Shown here: piece after piece, positions 9,177-18,007 of the stretch | Numbering within the stretch: the first letter of the stretch is position 1 | Layout of the letters: each line of letters starts with the position of its first letter | Assembly (NCBI RefSeq): GCF_028609865.1 | Contig: NZ_CP063194.1 | Span: forward strand, 186,001-250,000 | DNA: 64,000 nucleotides | Direction of reading: 5' to 3' | DNA from: Corynebacterium jeddahense | GTDB lineage: Bacteria; Actinomycetota; Actinomycetes; Mycobacteriales; Mycobacteriaceae | The notes under the pieces: generated by a model | Seen by the model: the letters and a program-made list of their open reading frames with translations, nothing else | What the model was told of the DNA's origin: nothing | Databases searched by the model: none | Position numbers and translations under genes: made by a program

Positions 9177-10064
9177 CTACCGCTCCGTCACCCGGATGAG
9201 CGTCGCCGACGGCGGGCAGAACAAGCGCACCGGCGCGTACTTCGACTGCCCGAGCCCGTTGGACACCTCCATCCACATCGCCCCGTAGCGGTGCAGGCCG
9301 GACGCGCGGCGCCGGTCGATGTCGGCGTTGGTTACAATGGCGCGCCCGCCCGGCAGGCAGATCTGGCCGCCGTGGGTGTGCCCGGCCAGCGCGAGCTGGT
9401 AGCCGTCCGCCTCGAACGCGTCTAGGACGCGGCGGTAGGGCGCGTGGAGCAGGCCGAGGGACAGGTCCGCGTCCGGGTTCGGGGCGCCGGCGACCTGCGC
9501 GTAGTCGTCGAGGTCGTGGTGCGGGTCGTCCACACCGGCGATGGCGAGGCGCACGCCGGAGGCCTTGAACTCGAGGCGGGCGTGCGTGGCGTCGTGCCAG
9601 CCGCGCTCGATAAACGCGGCGCGCATGCCCTCCCACGGCAGGTCCACGTACGAGGGTTCCCGCTTCGCCCCGGTGAGGTACTTCAGCGGGTTGACCGGCC
9701 GCGGCGCCCAGTAGTCGTTGGTGCCGAAGACGAAGGCGCCCGGCCGGTCGAGCAGCGGGCCGAGCGCGTCGAGCACCCACGGCACCCCGGCCTCGTCGGA
9801 GAGGTTGTCGCCGGTGTTGACCACCAAGTCCGGCTCGAGCGCGTCCAGCCCGGAGACGAACGACACCTTCTTGCGCTGCCCCGGGATCATGTGCAGGTCC
9901 GAGATGTGGAGGATCCGGAACGCGTCGCGCCCCCCGAGAGCCCCGGGTGCAAGCAGCGGCAGCTCGACCTCTCTGAGCTGGAAGTTGTTGCGTTCGGCGT
10001 AGGCCCACGCAGCCGTCGATACGCCTAGTGCTCCTGCGGTACCCATGAACCTCTTCACCCGCAC
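9177..10064 (-). CDS. Calcineurin-like metallophosphoesterase, membrane-associated
   Basis: About 295 residues. It has the metallophosphoesterase signature: HISDLHM (first metal pair), NTGDN, GTNDYW in place of the usual GNHD (Asn-His changed to Thr-Asn), and AGHTHGGQ near the end. A hydrophobic N-terminus (GTAGALGVSTAAWAYA) could anchor it in the membrane. GTG codons at 10064 and 10058 and the ATG at 10046 are all possible starts; no clear ribosome site decides between them. It diverges from the YqeY-like gene with only about 18 bases between. This family acts on phosphoesters such as lipid or nucleotide intermediates; the substrate cannot be told here. Confidence 0.85.
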   Translation of the reverse strand: MRVKRFMGTAGALGVSTAAWAYAERNNFQLREVELPLLAPGALGGRDAFRILHISDLHMIPGQRKKVSFVSGLDALEPDLVVNTGDNLSDEAGVPWVLDALGPLLDRPGAFVFGTNDYWAPRPVNPLKYLTGAKREPSYVDLPWEGMRAAFIERGWHDATHARLEFKASGVRLAIAGVDDPHHDLDDYAQVAGAPNPDADLSLGLLHAPYRRVLDAFEADGYQLALAGHTHGGQICLPGGRAIVTNADIDRRRASGLHRYGAMWMEVSNGLGQSKYAPVRLFCPPSATLIRVTER

Positions 10065-10082
10065 CACTGTAATCTCGCAGCC

Positions 10083-10532
10083 ATGAGTGCATTGAAAGAC
10101 CAGATCCGCGCAGACCTCAAAGAAGCCATGAAGGCGAAGGAGAAGGAGCGCACCGGCACGATCCGCATGCTGCTCGCCGCGATCCAGACCGCCGAGACCG
10201 AGGGGGCGAAGCACGAGGTGGACGACGCGGAGATCCAGAAGATCATCGCCCGCGAGATCAAAAAGCGCCGCGAGTCCGCAGAGATCTACCAGACCAACGG
10301 CCGCGAGGATCTCGCGCAGACCGAGCTCGGGGAGGCCGCCATCCTCGAGGAATACCAGCCGAAGCAGCTCACCGACGAGGAGCTTTCGCAGCTTATCGAC
10401 GACGCTGTCGCCGAGACCGGCGCCACCTCCATGGCCCAGATGGGGCAGGTGATGAAGGCCGCGACGGCGAAGGCCGAGGGCCGCGCCGACGGCAAGCGCA
10501 TCTCCGAGGCCGTGAAGGCGCGGCTGGGCTAG
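10083..10532 (+). CDS. GatB/YqeY domain protein
   Basis: 149 residues, the usual length for the YqeY family. It begins with the typical SALKDQIRADLKEAMKAKE helix and keeps EYQPKQL and AEGRADGK. YqeY resembles the tRNA-binding tail domain of the GatB amidotransferase subunit, but its own function is not settled. It runs towards the PBP gene, and the stop codons are about 20 bases apart. Confidence 0.9.
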   Translation: MSALKDQIRADLKEAMKAKEKERTGTIRMLLAAIQTAETEGAKHEVDDAEIQKIIAREIKKRRESAEIYQTNGREDLAQTELGEAAILEEYQPKQLTDEELSQLIDDAVAETGATSMAQMGQVMKAATAKAEGRADGKRISEAVKARLG

Positions 10533-10552
10533 CTCCGGGGTTAATTTGGGGG

Positions 10553-12973
10553 CTAGTTGCCGAAGACGTCGGCGATCGCATCGCGGGCGTCGGAAAGCGA
10601 CTGCTCGATGCCGCTGAAATCGAGCGGCGCGGGCGAGGTGGTCGCGCTCGCGCCGGCCGGCGCGGTGGGGGCCGCGCCGGACGTGGTCGGGGGCGCGAAC
10701 GTGCCGGTGGCGCGGGAACCGTCCGACACGTTGAGCGTGACCAGGGCGCCGGACGCGAGCGCCTCGTCCGCGGGGATCGCGGCAACGACGGTGCCGGCGG
10801 GGGAGCCGTCGCCGAAGACGGTGGTCTGGGTGACCGTGAAGCCCTGCGACTCGAGCTGGGCCTTCGCCGCCGCGGCCTGCATGCCCACCACCGCGTCGAG
10901 GGCCGCGCGCCGCGTCCCGCGCTGGTGGACGGCGCTCGAGGTGGGCAGGCCCGCGGCGGCCGCGCCCGGTACGCCGTACGCGGCCTGGAACCACGTCTCC
11001 GCGGCCTCGTTGCCGCCGAACAGGTTGCCCTCGACGCACTGGCGCACCGGCGTGGTGCACAGCGGGGCGGTCTGGGTGCCGTCGTTGAAGATGTACGGCG
11101 CGGCCGCGAAGGCGCGGGTGAAGCCGAGGAACGCGGAGGACTGGTGGGTCTCCGTCGTGCCGGTCTTCGCGGCGGCGGGGAACGTCCAGTTGTTGTGCTT
11201 CGCCGCCGCGGAGCCGGTCCCGTCGACGACGTCCTTGGACATGCCCGCCGCGAGCGCGCCCGCGATGTCCGGGTCGAGGGCCTGCTCGCAGGCCGGGCGG
11301 TCGATGTAGACCTGGTTGCCGTGCTCGTCGACGACCTGGGCGATGGGGTTCGGCTCGCACCAGCGGCCCTCGGAGGCGAGCGTCGCGCCGACGTTGGCGA
11401 GCTCGAGCGGGTTGACCGCGAGCGGGCCGAGCGTGAACGAGCCCATGTTCTCGTCCTTCGCCGCCTGGACGATGCTGCGCCCGTCGCCGAACGAGTTCGG
11501 GTCGTTGTAGGAGCGCAGGCCGAGGCGCACCGCCATGTCTACCACCGGGGCGACGCCGAGGCGCTGGATGAGCTCGATGAAGGTGGTGTTGGGGGAGTGA
11601 GCCAGCGCGTCCTGCAGCGACATGCGCGGCGCGTACGTGCCGGCGTTTTCCACGCAGTAGGCGTCCGGCGGGCAGTTGTCCGCGCCGCCCTTGCCCATGC
11701 CGTAGACGACGGAGCGCGCCGGGGTGTCCAGCATCGTGTCCAGGCCGTAGCCCTGCTCGAGGGCGGTGGCGGCGGTGAAGATCTTGAACACCGAGCCCGC
11801 GCCCGCGCCGACGAGCGAGGCCGGCTGCGGCAGGATGGTCTGGCTCTGGTCGAGGTCGAGGCCGTAGTAGCGCGAGGACGCCATCGCCTTGATGTCGTGC
11901 GACTCCGTGCCGGGCTCGACGATGTCGAGGACCTCCGCAACGCCGGGGGTGTACGGGCTGACGTTGTTGCGCGCCGCGTTGAGCGCCGCCTCCTGGGCGA
12001 CCGGGTCGAGCGTGGTGGTGATGGTGTACGAGCCGTTCTTGATCGCGTCCAGGTCGAGGCCCTTGTCCGCGAGGTACTTCAGCGCGTAGTCGCACATGAA
12101 GCCGCTGTCGCCGGCGGTGATGCAGCCCTCCGGCAGCGTGTTCGGCGTATCCAGCACGCCGAGCGGGGCACCGGCCCAGCGGTCTGCCTCGGACTGCTCG
12201 ATGTAGCCCTCGGCCGCCATGTTATTCAGCACCACGTTGCGGCGGCGGACCGCGCCGTCCGGGTTCGTGTACGGGTTAAGGCCCTCGACGGACTGGAGCA
12301 GGCCGACGAGCAGCGCCGCCTGCGCCGGGTTGAGGTCGCGCGCGGAGGTGTTGAAGTACGTGCGCGCGGCCGCCTCGATGCCGAAGGCGTGGTTGCCGAA
12401 AGAGACGAGGTTGAGGTACCTCGTGAGGATCTCGTCTTTGTCCAGCGTCTTGTCCAGGTCGGAGGCCATGCGCATCTCGCGCAGCTTGCGCGGGATCGAC
12501 TGCTCGGTGGCGGCCTGCGCCTCCTCCTCGTTGTCTGCGTCGATGAGCCAGAGGTAGTTCTTCACGTACTGCTGGTTGATGGTGGACGCGCCCTGTTCCA
12601 CCCCGCCCGCGAGCACGTTGGTCACCATCGCGCGGGCGAAGCCCTGCATGTCCACGCCTTCGTGCTCGTAGAAGCGGCGGTCCTCCGTGGAAACGAGCGC
12701 GTCCTTCGCGTACTGGGCGATGTCGGCGCTGGGGACGTCGTAGCGGCGCTGCTTGAAAATCCACGCCATCGGTGTGCCGTTGACGTCCGTGATCGTGGAG
12801 ACGCCGGGGAGGTCGCCGCTGGTCAGGTCGGAGAGGTTGGACTGCATCGTGTCGTCGGTGCGCGCGATGGCGGCGCCGCCGAGACCTGCGACCGGCGCGA
12901 TGCACAGCGCGATGGCGAGGGCTGCGGCGACGAGCGCGGCGAGCATGCTTCCGAGGGATTTCAAGGCGGACAC
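10553..12973 (-). CDS. Bifunctional class A penicillin-binding protein (PonA2-like)
   Basis: 806 residues. An N-terminal membrane helix (about 8-34) precedes a GT51 transglycosylase domain with STEDRRFYEHEG and QGASTINQQYVKN. The transpeptidase domain has the active-site SVFK (around residue 393-396), SPN (around 459) and KTGT (around 602) motifs in the right order. A single PASTA domain lies at about 700-765 and a Pro/Ala/Thr-rich tail ends the protein. It polymerises and cross-links peptidoglycan outside the membrane. Its position directly upstream of and divergent from a WhiB gene matches the conserved PBP-whcA (ponA2-whiB4 in mycobacteria) pair. Confidence 0.93.
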   Translation of the reverse strand: MSALKSLGSMLAALVAAALAIALCIAPVAGLGGAAIARTDDTMQSNLSDLTSGDLPGVSTITDVNGTPMAWIFKQRRYDVPSADIAQYAKDALVSTEDRRFYEHEGVDMQGFARAMVTNVLAGGVEQGASTINQQYVKNYLWLIDADNEEEAQAATEQSIPRKLREMRMASDLDKTLDKDEILTRYLNLVSFGNHAFGIEAAARTYFNTSARDLNPAQAALLVGLLQSVEGLNPYTNPDGAVRRRNVVLNNMAAEGYIEQSEADRWAGAPLGVLDTPNTLPEGCITAGDSGFMCDYALKYLADKGLDLDAIKNGSYTITTTLDPVAQEAALNAARNNVSPYTPGVAEVLDIVEPGTESHDIKAMASSRYYGLDLDQSQTILPQPASLVGAGAGSVFKIFTAATALEQGYGLDTMLDTPARSVVYGMGKGGADNCPPDAYCVENAGTYAPRMSLQDALAHSPNTTFIELIQRLGVAPVVDMAVRLGLRSYNDPNSFGDGRSIVQAAKDENMGSFTLGPLAVNPLELANVGATLASEGRWCEPNPIAQVVDEHGNQVYIDRPACEQALDPDIAGALAAGMSKDVVDGTGSAAAKHNNWTFPAAAKTGTTETHQSSAFLGFTRAFAAAPYIFNDGTQTAPLCTTPVRQCVEGNLFGGNEAAETWFQAAYGVPGAAAAGLPTSSAVHQRGTRRAALDAVVGMQAAAAKAQLESQGFTVTQTTVFGDGSPAGTVVAAIPADEALASGALVTLNVSDGSRATGTFAPPTTSGAAPTAPAGASATTSPAPLDFSGIEQSLSDARDAIADVFGN

Positions 12974-13058
12974 GCCAATACCTTAAATGACGACGGAGCC
13001 GCGGGGGAATACTCGCGTCCCCCCGAAATTGTGATCCATTAGACAGAAAATCCTGCCG

Positions 13059-13074
13059 TGTGATTACATTTACA
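13059..13074 (+). promoter_or_regulatory. Possible GlxR/CRP-type site upstream of whcA
   Basis: TGTGATTACATTTACA keeps a perfect left half (TGTGA) and a 4/5 right half (TTACA for TCACA) with the 6-base spacing known for GlxR. It lies about 41 bases before the whcA start, between the divergent PBP and whcA genes. It is a sequence match only. Confidence 0.35.
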
Positions 13075-13114
13075 TTGTTCGGAAGATATGCGGTGAGATG
13101 TAAGGAGCACGGCA

Positions 13115-13486
13115 ATGACCACCACGCTGGGACGTACGACTCGGGAGACGACGGCGCAGGCGCAGCAGCACGCCACCGCCCGCAAGTGCGACGCCTCCGG
13201 CCGCCTCGTATACGACCGCGGGGACTGGGTCACCCACGCCCAGTGTCGCGGCGGCGACCCGGACGCGCTCTTCGTCCGCGGCGCCGAGCAGCGCAAGGCG
13301 GCGGCGATCTGCCGCGCCTGCCCGGTGCTCACCGAGTGCCGCGCCGACGCCTTGGACAACAAGGTGGAGTTCGGCGTCTGGGGCGGGCTCACCGAGCGCC
13401 AGCGCCGTGCGGTGCTGCGCAAGAACCCCCACGTCACCGACTGGGCGGAGTACCTCTTCAGCGGCGGCGAAGTCGTCGGCCTGTAG
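13115..13486 (+). CDS. whcA: WhiB-family iron-sulfur regulator WhcA
   Basis: 123 residues. Four cysteines at 44, 66, 69 and 75 give the C-x21-C-x2-C-x5-C cluster motif, followed by GVWGG at 87-91 and a basic tail. A fifth Cys at 25 lies outside the motif. The start follows TAAGGAGC with good spacing. WhiB proteins hold a redox-sensitive 4Fe-4S cluster and act with the main sigma factor. The place beside the PBP gene matches C. glutamicum whcA and mycobacterial whiB4, linked to the oxidative stress response. Confidence 0.9.
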   Translation: MTTTLGRTTRETTAQAQQHATARKCDASGRLVYDRGDWVTHAQCRGGDPDALFVRGAEQRKAAAICRACPVLTECRADALDNKVEFGVWGGLTERQRRAVLRKNPHVTDWAEYLFSGGEVVGL

Positions 13487-13501
13487 GTAGTGTTGGGCGC
13501 C

Positions 13502-13663
13502 ATGGCTACGACGAAGTGGGAATACGCGACAGTGCCGCTGCTCACGCACGCGACGAAACAGATCCTGGACACCTGGGGCGAGGACGGGTGGGAGCTCGTC
13601 GCCGTCACCCCGGGCCCGACGCCGGATAACGTCATCGCCTACATGAAGCGGGAGGCAGAGTAA
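13502..13663 (+). CDS. Small conserved protein, DUF4177-like
   Basis: 53 residues starting MATTKWEYATVPLLTHATK and containing a GEDGWELVAVTP motif. The WEY...GWELV pattern is that of DUF4177-type small proteins. Its stop codon is followed at once by the ATG of the RidA-like gene (TAAATG), so the two are probably translated together. The function is unknown. Confidence 0.8.
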   Translation: MATTKWEYATVPLLTHATKQILDTWGEDGWELVAVTPGPTPDNVIAYMKREAE

Positions 13664-14119
13664 ATGTGGTCTGACAAGCTCAAGGAACTCGGCATCGAGC
13701 TGCCGGCCGTCGCGGCCCCGGTTGCGGCGTACGTGCCCGCCGTCCAGGCAGGCAACCAGGTGTGGACGTCGGGCCAGCTCCCGTTCGTCGACGGAAATCT
13801 CCCCGCCACCGGCAAGGTCGGCGCGGAGGTGTCGCAGGAGGACGCCTACGGTTACGCCCGCCAGGCGGCACTCAACGCGCTGGCCGCGGTCGACGCGCTC
13901 GTTGGCATCGACAACGTCGAGCGCGTGCTCAAGGTCGTCGGCTTCGTGGCCTCCGACCCGGCGTTTACGGGCCAACCGGGCGTCGTCAATGGTGCCTCCG
14001 AGCTCATGCAGGAGATCTTCGGCGAGGCCGGGGCCCACGCGCGCTCCGCCGTCGGCGTCGCGGTGCTGCCGATGGACACCCCGGTCGAGGTCGAGCTCGT
14101 CGTCGAGCTCAAGGGCTAG
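13664..14119 (+). CDS. RidA/YjgF-family protein
   Basis: 151 residues with the RidA fold features: a VWTSGQLPFVDG strand, AALNALAAVDA helix, VERVLKVVGFVASD and HARSAVGVAVLPMD. The Arg in HARSAVG matches the carboxylate-binding Arg of active RidA enzymes, which hydrolyse reactive enamine/imine intermediates. It is of the longer actinobacterial type found beside whiB4-like genes. Co-transcription with the 53-residue gene is likely. Confidence 0.87.
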   Translation: MWSDKLKELGIELPAVAAPVAAYVPAVQAGNQVWTSGQLPFVDGNLPATGKVGAEVSQEDAYGYARQAALNALAAVDALVGIDNVERVLKVVGFVASDPAFTGQPGVVNGASELMQEIFGEAGAHARSAVGVAVLPMDTPVEVELVVELKG

Positions 14120-14160
14120 CCCGCGTATCGACGCCACCGCAGGCAGGTACGCTGGGAACC

Positions 14161-14973
14161 ATGAAGCATCCCGCATACAGCCAGTTGCGCCCAGTGACCC
14201 CCAACGCCGCGGTGGTCCTGGCGCCGAACCCCAGCTACGCGGCGCTTGAGGGCACCAACTCCTGGGTGATCCGCGGCGAAGGTGACGCACGCAGCATCGT
14301 CGTGGACCCGGGTCCGGAGGACGAGGGCCACCTCAACGTCCTGCAGTCGAAGGCCGGCGACGTCGCCCTCATCCTGCTCACCCACCGCCACCACGACCAC
14401 GCGGACGGCGCGGAGCGTTTCCGCCAGCTCACCGGCGCGCCGATCCGGGCCTTTGACAAGCAGTACTGCGCGGGCGCTGAGCCGCTGGCGGACGGCGAGG
14501 TCATCGCCGTCGACGGCGTCACCCCGCGCGTGAAGGTCGTGGCCACCCCGGGCCACACGAGCGATTCCGTGTGCTACTTCGTCTACCCCGGCGAGGACAC
14601 CGACGGCGCGCCCGAGGCCATCCTCACCGGCGACACGATCGCCGGGCGCCACACGACGATGATCTCCGAGACGGACGGCGACCTCGGCGCCTACCTCGAC
14701 TCCCTGGAGATGCTCGAGGAGGCGGGCAAGGGCATCCCCATGCTGCCCGGCCACGGCCCGGAGGGCGAGGATCTTTCCGCCTACGCCCGCAAGTACACCG
14801 ACCGCCGCAACCTCCGCCTCGACCAGATCCGGGAGGCGCTGAAGACCCAGGGCGAGAACGCCGATGTGAACAGCATCGTCGACGCGATCTACGACGACGT
14901 TGACCCGGTCCTGCGCGGCGCCGCCGAGCAGTCGACCCGCGTCGCGCTGCGCTACCTCAAGGCGACGAACTAG
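14161..14973 (+). CDS. MBL-fold metallohydrolase
   Basis: 270 residues. The metal-binding motif is THRHHDHADG (HxHxDH form), with later ligands in TPGHTSDS, LTGDTIAG and LPGHGPEG. The C-terminal helical part (about 210-270) with RRNLRLDQIREAL resembles the LACTB2/glyoxalase-like branch. It lies between the RidA-like gene and glxR, as in other corynebacteria. The substrate is not known from sequence. Confidence 0.88.
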   Translation: MKHPAYSQLRPVTPNAAVVLAPNPSYAALEGTNSWVIRGEGDARSIVVDPGPEDEGHLNVLQSKAGDVALILLTHRHHDHADGAERFRQLTGAPIRAFDKQYCAGAEPLADGEVIAVDGVTPRVKVVATPGHTSDSVCYFVYPGEDTDGAPEAILTGDTIAGRHTTMISETDGDLGAYLDSLEMLEEAGKGIPMLPGHGPEGEDLSAYARKYTDRRNLRLDQIREALKTQGENADVNSIVDAIYDDVDPVLRGAAEQSTRVALRYLKATN

Positions 14974-14997
14974 CCGCTACGAGGCGCGCCGCTGTCG

Positions 14998-15681
14998 CTA
15001 CCGGGCGCGGCGCGCGAGGTGCTCCGTGTCCACGATGAGCACGCTCTTGCCCTCGAGGCGGATCCAGCCGCGGTGGGCGAAGGTGGCCAGCGCCTTGTTC
15101 ACGGTCTCGCGGGAGGCGCCGACGAGCTGCGCGATCTCCTCCTGCGTGAGGTCGTGGTTCACGCGCAGCGCACCGCCCTCGTGGGTGCCGAAGCGGTTGG
15201 CCAGCTGCAGCAGCGTCTTGGCCACGCGGCCCGGAACGTCGGTGAAGATGAGGTCTGCGAGCGACGCGTTCGTGCGGCGCAGGCGGCGCGCCAGCACGCG
15301 GAGGAGCTGCTGGGAGATCTCCGGGTGGGAGTCGATCCAGGTGCGCAGCATGGTGGAGTCCATGGTCGCGCAGGTGACGTCGGTGACGCACACGGCGGAC
15401 GAGGTGCGCGGGCCCGGGTCGAAGATGGAGAGCTCGCCGAACATGTCGGACGGGCCCATCACGGAGAGGAGGTTTTCGCGCCCGTCCGGCGCGTGGCGGG
15501 CGAGCTTCACCTTGCCCTCGACGATGATGTAGAGGCGGTCGCCGGGCTCGCCTTCGTCGAAAATCGTTGTGCCCTTGGGGAAGGTGACGGTGTCCATCTC
15601 CTCGGTCAGGGCGGAGACAGCCTCCGGATCCACGCCCTGAAAGATGCCGGCGCGGGCGAGAGTCTCTTGTACGCCTTCCAT
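14998..15681 (-). CDS. glxR: cAMP-responsive global regulator GlxR
   Basis: 227 residues, the family length. An N-terminal cyclic-nucleotide domain (about 10-125) has the MFGELSIFD and RTSSAV phosphate-binding cassette. The C-terminal helix-turn-helix has [20 protein letters not shown]. GlxR binds cAMP and controls central carbon use and many other genes in Corynebacterium; its mycobacterial counterpart is Crp. The window also holds the cyclase gene that probably supplies the cAMP (32919-34442). The start is the ATG preceded by GAGGAG on the minus strand. Confidence 0.95.
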   Translation of the reverse strand: MEGVQETLARAGIFQGVDPEAVSALTEEMDTVTFPKGTTIFDEGEPGDRLYIIVEGKVKLARHAPDGRENLLSVMGPSDMFGELSIFDPGPRTSSAVCVTDVTCATMDSTMLRTWIDSHPEISQQLLRVLARRLRRTNASLADLIFTDVPGRVAKTLLQLANRFGTHEGGALRVNHDLTQEEIAQLVGASRETVNKALATFAHRGWIRLEGKSVLIVDTEHLARRAR

Positions 15682-15752
15682 GTGTTCTCCTCGGGGTCGC
15701 GTTCAGGGTTGCGGTGGGGCCCGTGGCGGGCGCCACGTCCGCGCTGTTTCGG

Positions 15753-15765
15753 TGTGACCGTCACA
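15753..15765. promoter_or_regulatory. Perfect TGTGA-N3-TCACA inverted repeat upstream of glxR
   Basis: The two 5-base half sites are those of CRP/GlxR, but the spacer is CCG (3 bases) instead of 6. It lies 72 bases upstream of the glxR start. Autoregulation is possible, but the spacing does not fit the standard dimer. Confidence 0.35.
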
Positions 15766-15848
15766 ACATTTTCGAATCGTACCATCTACAGATTTTCGTC
15801 GACGGCTGTTTCGCCCGGCCGATTCGCCGGGGCTTGGGAAGCGCCCGC

Positions 15849-15938
15849 CTAGTCGACGACGCGCGCCTCCAGCCGCTCCATGCACAGCGGGAAGATGCCC
15901 AACAGTAGCGGGACGAGCAGCACCAGGATCACACTCAT
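15849..15938 (-). CDS. Tiny single-pass membrane protein
   Basis: 29 residues (or 32 if the ATG at 15947 is used): [20 protein letters not shown] then ERLEARVVD. It is one hydrophobic helix with a charged end. It is divergent from nth and in line with glxR. Short proteins ending in a MER-type motif are found beside crp/nth in actinobacteria, so this is likely a real gene. No strong ribosome site is visible and the function is unknown. Confidence 0.6.
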   Translation of the reverse strand: MSVILVLLVPLLLGIFPLCMERLEARVVD

Positions 15939-15968
15939 GGCTGCCATTCTACGGACGCGCTGGCTAGC

Positions 15969-16730
15969 ATGTCTCCCATGCCGTCAACCACCCCAGCCAA
16001 GCACCGCCGCCCCGGCACCCACCCAGCGGCGCTCGGGGAGGAGACGCCGCTGGGCCGCAAGCGCCGGGCGCGCCGCATCAACCGCACGCTCGCGGAGGCC
16101 TTCCCGGACGCGCACGCGGAGCTCGACTTCTCCAACGCCCTCGAGCTGCTCGTCGCCACGGTGCTCTCGGCGCAGACCACCGACGCGCGGGTGAACATGG
16201 TCACCCCCGAGCTCTTCGCGAAATACCCCACCGCGGAGGCGTACGCGCGCGCGAACCAGGGCGACATCGAGGCGATCATCCGCTCCGCCGGCTTCTACCG
16301 GTCCAAGGCGAAAAACCTCATCGGCCTGGGCCAGAAGCTCGTCGCGGACTACGGCGGCGAGGTGCCGGAAGCACTCGAGGACCTCGTCACCCTGCCGGGC
16401 GTCGGCCGCAAGACCGCGCACGTCGTCCGCGGCAACGCGTTCGGGTTGCCGGGGCTGACCGTCGATACGCACTTCCAGCGCCTCACCAAGCGCCTCATGC
16501 TCACCGAGGACACGGACCCGGTGAAGATCGAGCGCGCCGTCGCCGAGCTCATCGAACCCGCCGAGTGGACGATGTTCTCCCACCGCATCATCTTCCAGGG
16601 CCGCCGCGTCTGCCGCGCCCGCAAGCCCGCCTGCGGCGTGTGCCCCATCGCGTTCGACTGCCCGAGCTTCGGCGCCGGCCCCACCGGCCCCGAGGCGGCG
16701 GACCTCATCAAGGGGGAGGTGCGCCTGTGA
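15969..16730 (+). CDS. nth: Endonuclease III
   Basis: 253 residues. The helix-hairpin-helix contains [12 protein letters not shown] with the catalytic Lys, followed by TVDTHFQRL with the catalytic Asp. A 4Fe-4S loop C-x6-C-x2-C-x5-C ([18 protein letters not shown]) is complete. It removes oxidised pyrimidines and nicks abasic sites in base excision repair. The first of two early ATG codons is annotated; the second is three codons on. The stop overlaps the next start by 4 bases (GTGA). Confidence 0.95.
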   Translation: MSPMPSTTPAKHRRPGTHPAALGEETPLGRKRRARRINRTLAEAFPDAHAELDFSNALELLVATVLSAQTTDARVNMVTPELFAKYPTAEAYARANQGDIEAIIRSAGFYRSKAKNLIGLGQKLVADYGGEVPEALEDLVTLPGVGRKTAHVVRGNAFGLPGLTVDTHFQRLTKRLMLTEDTDPVKIERAVAELIEPAEWTMFSHRIIFQGRRVCRARKPACGVCPIAFDCPSFGAGPTGPEAADLIKGEVRL

Positions 16731-17293
16731 AAAGGACGGTGTGGGCCAGCGTGGTCGCCGTCGTCGCGCTCACCGCGCTCGTCGTCGCGGGCGCGCGCAT
16801 ATTGCTTATCGACGACGCACCTCCGGCCGACAACGCCACCGGCGAATCCGCCGGCGCATCCTCGGCGCCGGACGTGCCCGCGCGCCCCGATTGCCCGGAC
16901 GGCGCGATCGGCGGGGTGGACCTGCCGTGCCTCGGCGGGCGAAAGGCGGGGCAGGGCAAGGAGATCGCCGTGGTCAACGTGTGGGCGTGGTGGTGCGCGC
17001 CGTGCCGCGAGGAGCTGCCGGCGGTCGCGGACTTCGCCCGGGCCCACCCCGAGTACGAGGTGGTGGGCGTCCACGCGGACGGCAATGCCGCGAACGGCGC
17101 CGCGCTGCTCAACGACCTCGGCGTGGACCTGCCGAGCTACCAGGACGACGCGAACCGGTTCGCCGGCACTCTCGGGCTGCCCGGCGTCGTGCCCGTGACG
17201 GTGGTGCTGCGCGGCGGCGAGCGGGTCGCCGTCTTCGCTCGCGAGTTCACCTCCGCCGACGAGCTGGCGGACGCCGTGGCGGGGGTGCTGTAG
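16727..17293 (+). CDS. TlpA/ResA-like membrane-anchored thioredoxin
   Basis: 188 residues. An N-terminal membrane helix (about 5-28) is followed by a short linker and a thioredoxin fold with the active site WCAPC in [16 protein letters not shown] later cis-Pro region (GVVPVTVVL) completes the fold. It faces the outside and likely reduces or exchanges disulfides in exported proteins. It overlaps nth by 4 bases and the NUDIX gene by 1, so it is part of one operon ending with a protease that carries a likely disulfide. Confidence 0.9.
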   Translation: MKRTVWASVVAVVALTALVVAGARILLIDDAPPADNATGESAGASSAPDVPARPDCPDGAIGGVDLPCLGGRKAGQGKEIAVVNVWAWWCAPCREELPAVADFARAHPEYEVVGVHADGNAANGAALLNDLGVDLPSYQDDANRFAGTLGLPGVVPVTVVLRGGERVAVFAREFTSADELADAVAGVL

Positions 17294-17997
17294 TGGCGGA
17301 CACCCCGCTGCACCCGGACGAGGCGCCCGCGTGGCTCGCCCCGCTCGTGCGCGCGCTCGAGGACGGAGAGCAGGCCTCGGCCGCGCGCCGGCTGCTGGGC
17401 AAACGCGTGCGGCAGGCGGACGGGGAGGACGAGGCGGCGGTGCTCATCCTCTTCGCCGGCGACCCGGGCGCCGCCGAGCTCCCCAAGGACGCGCGGGTGC
17501 TGCTCACGCACCGCACGCCGCGCATGCGCAGCCACTCCGGCCAGATGGCGTTTCCGGGAGGGCACATCGACCCAGGCGACGCCGGTCCCGTGGCGGCCGC
17601 GCTGCGCGAGGCGGAGGAGGAGACCGGGCTCGACCCCGACCGCGTCATCCCGCTCGCGGTGATGGCGACGGCGACCACGGGCGGGTCGAACCGCCGCGTG
17701 CGCCCGGTGGTTGCGTACTCGCCGGACCCAGGGGACGTGCACCCCGCCAGCGAGGAGGAGACGGACGCGGTGTTCTTCGCGCCGGTGCGCGAGCTCGTCG
17801 CGCCCGCGAACCGCGCCATGCTGGGGTGGAAGGCGTGGGCCGGGCCGTCGTTCTGGGCGGGGGAGTACCTCGTCTGGGGGTTCACCGGCGTGCTGCTCGC
17901 CGTCGCCCTCGAGCTCGGCGGCTGGGCGCAGCCGTGGGACGAGCGCCCCGGCGACCTCCGCGCCGCGCTCGCCCGCTCCGCGAACGGCGAACGGTAA
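17293..17997 (+). CDS. NUDIX hydrolase, CoA pyrophosphatase type
   Basis: 234 residues. The NUDIX box reads GGHIDPGDAGPVAAALREAE and then EETG, and it is preceded by LLTHRTPRMRSHSGQMAFPG, the extra motif of the CoA-diphosphatase group. It probably cleaves CoA or related diphosphates into 3',5'-ADP and phosphopantetheine. The GTG start shares its G with the stop codon of the thioredoxin gene. Confidence 0.88.
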   Translation: MADTPLHPDEAPAWLAPLVRALEDGEQASAARRLLGKRVRQADGEDEAAVLILFAGDPGAAELPKDARVLLTHRTPRMRSHSGQMAFPGGHIDPGDAGPVAAALREAEEETGLDPDRVIPLAVMATATTGGSNRRVRPVVAYSPDPGDVHPASEEETDAVFFAPVRELVAPANRAMLGWKAWAGPSFWAGEYLVWGFTGVLLAVALELGGWAQPWDERPGDLRAALARSANGER

Positions 17998-18007
17998 CAT
18001 CTGCCGA

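Noticed and set aside
10064..12095. Upstream extension of the metallophosphoesterase frame to 12095 on the minus strand
   Set aside because: The extra sequence is Arg/Pro-rich and overlaps the PBP gene on the same strand in another frame; the enzyme begins near 10064.
10925..13042. 705-codon plus-strand ORF opposite the PBP gene
   Set aside because: Composition is biased and without domains; the minus strand encodes a complete class A PBP.
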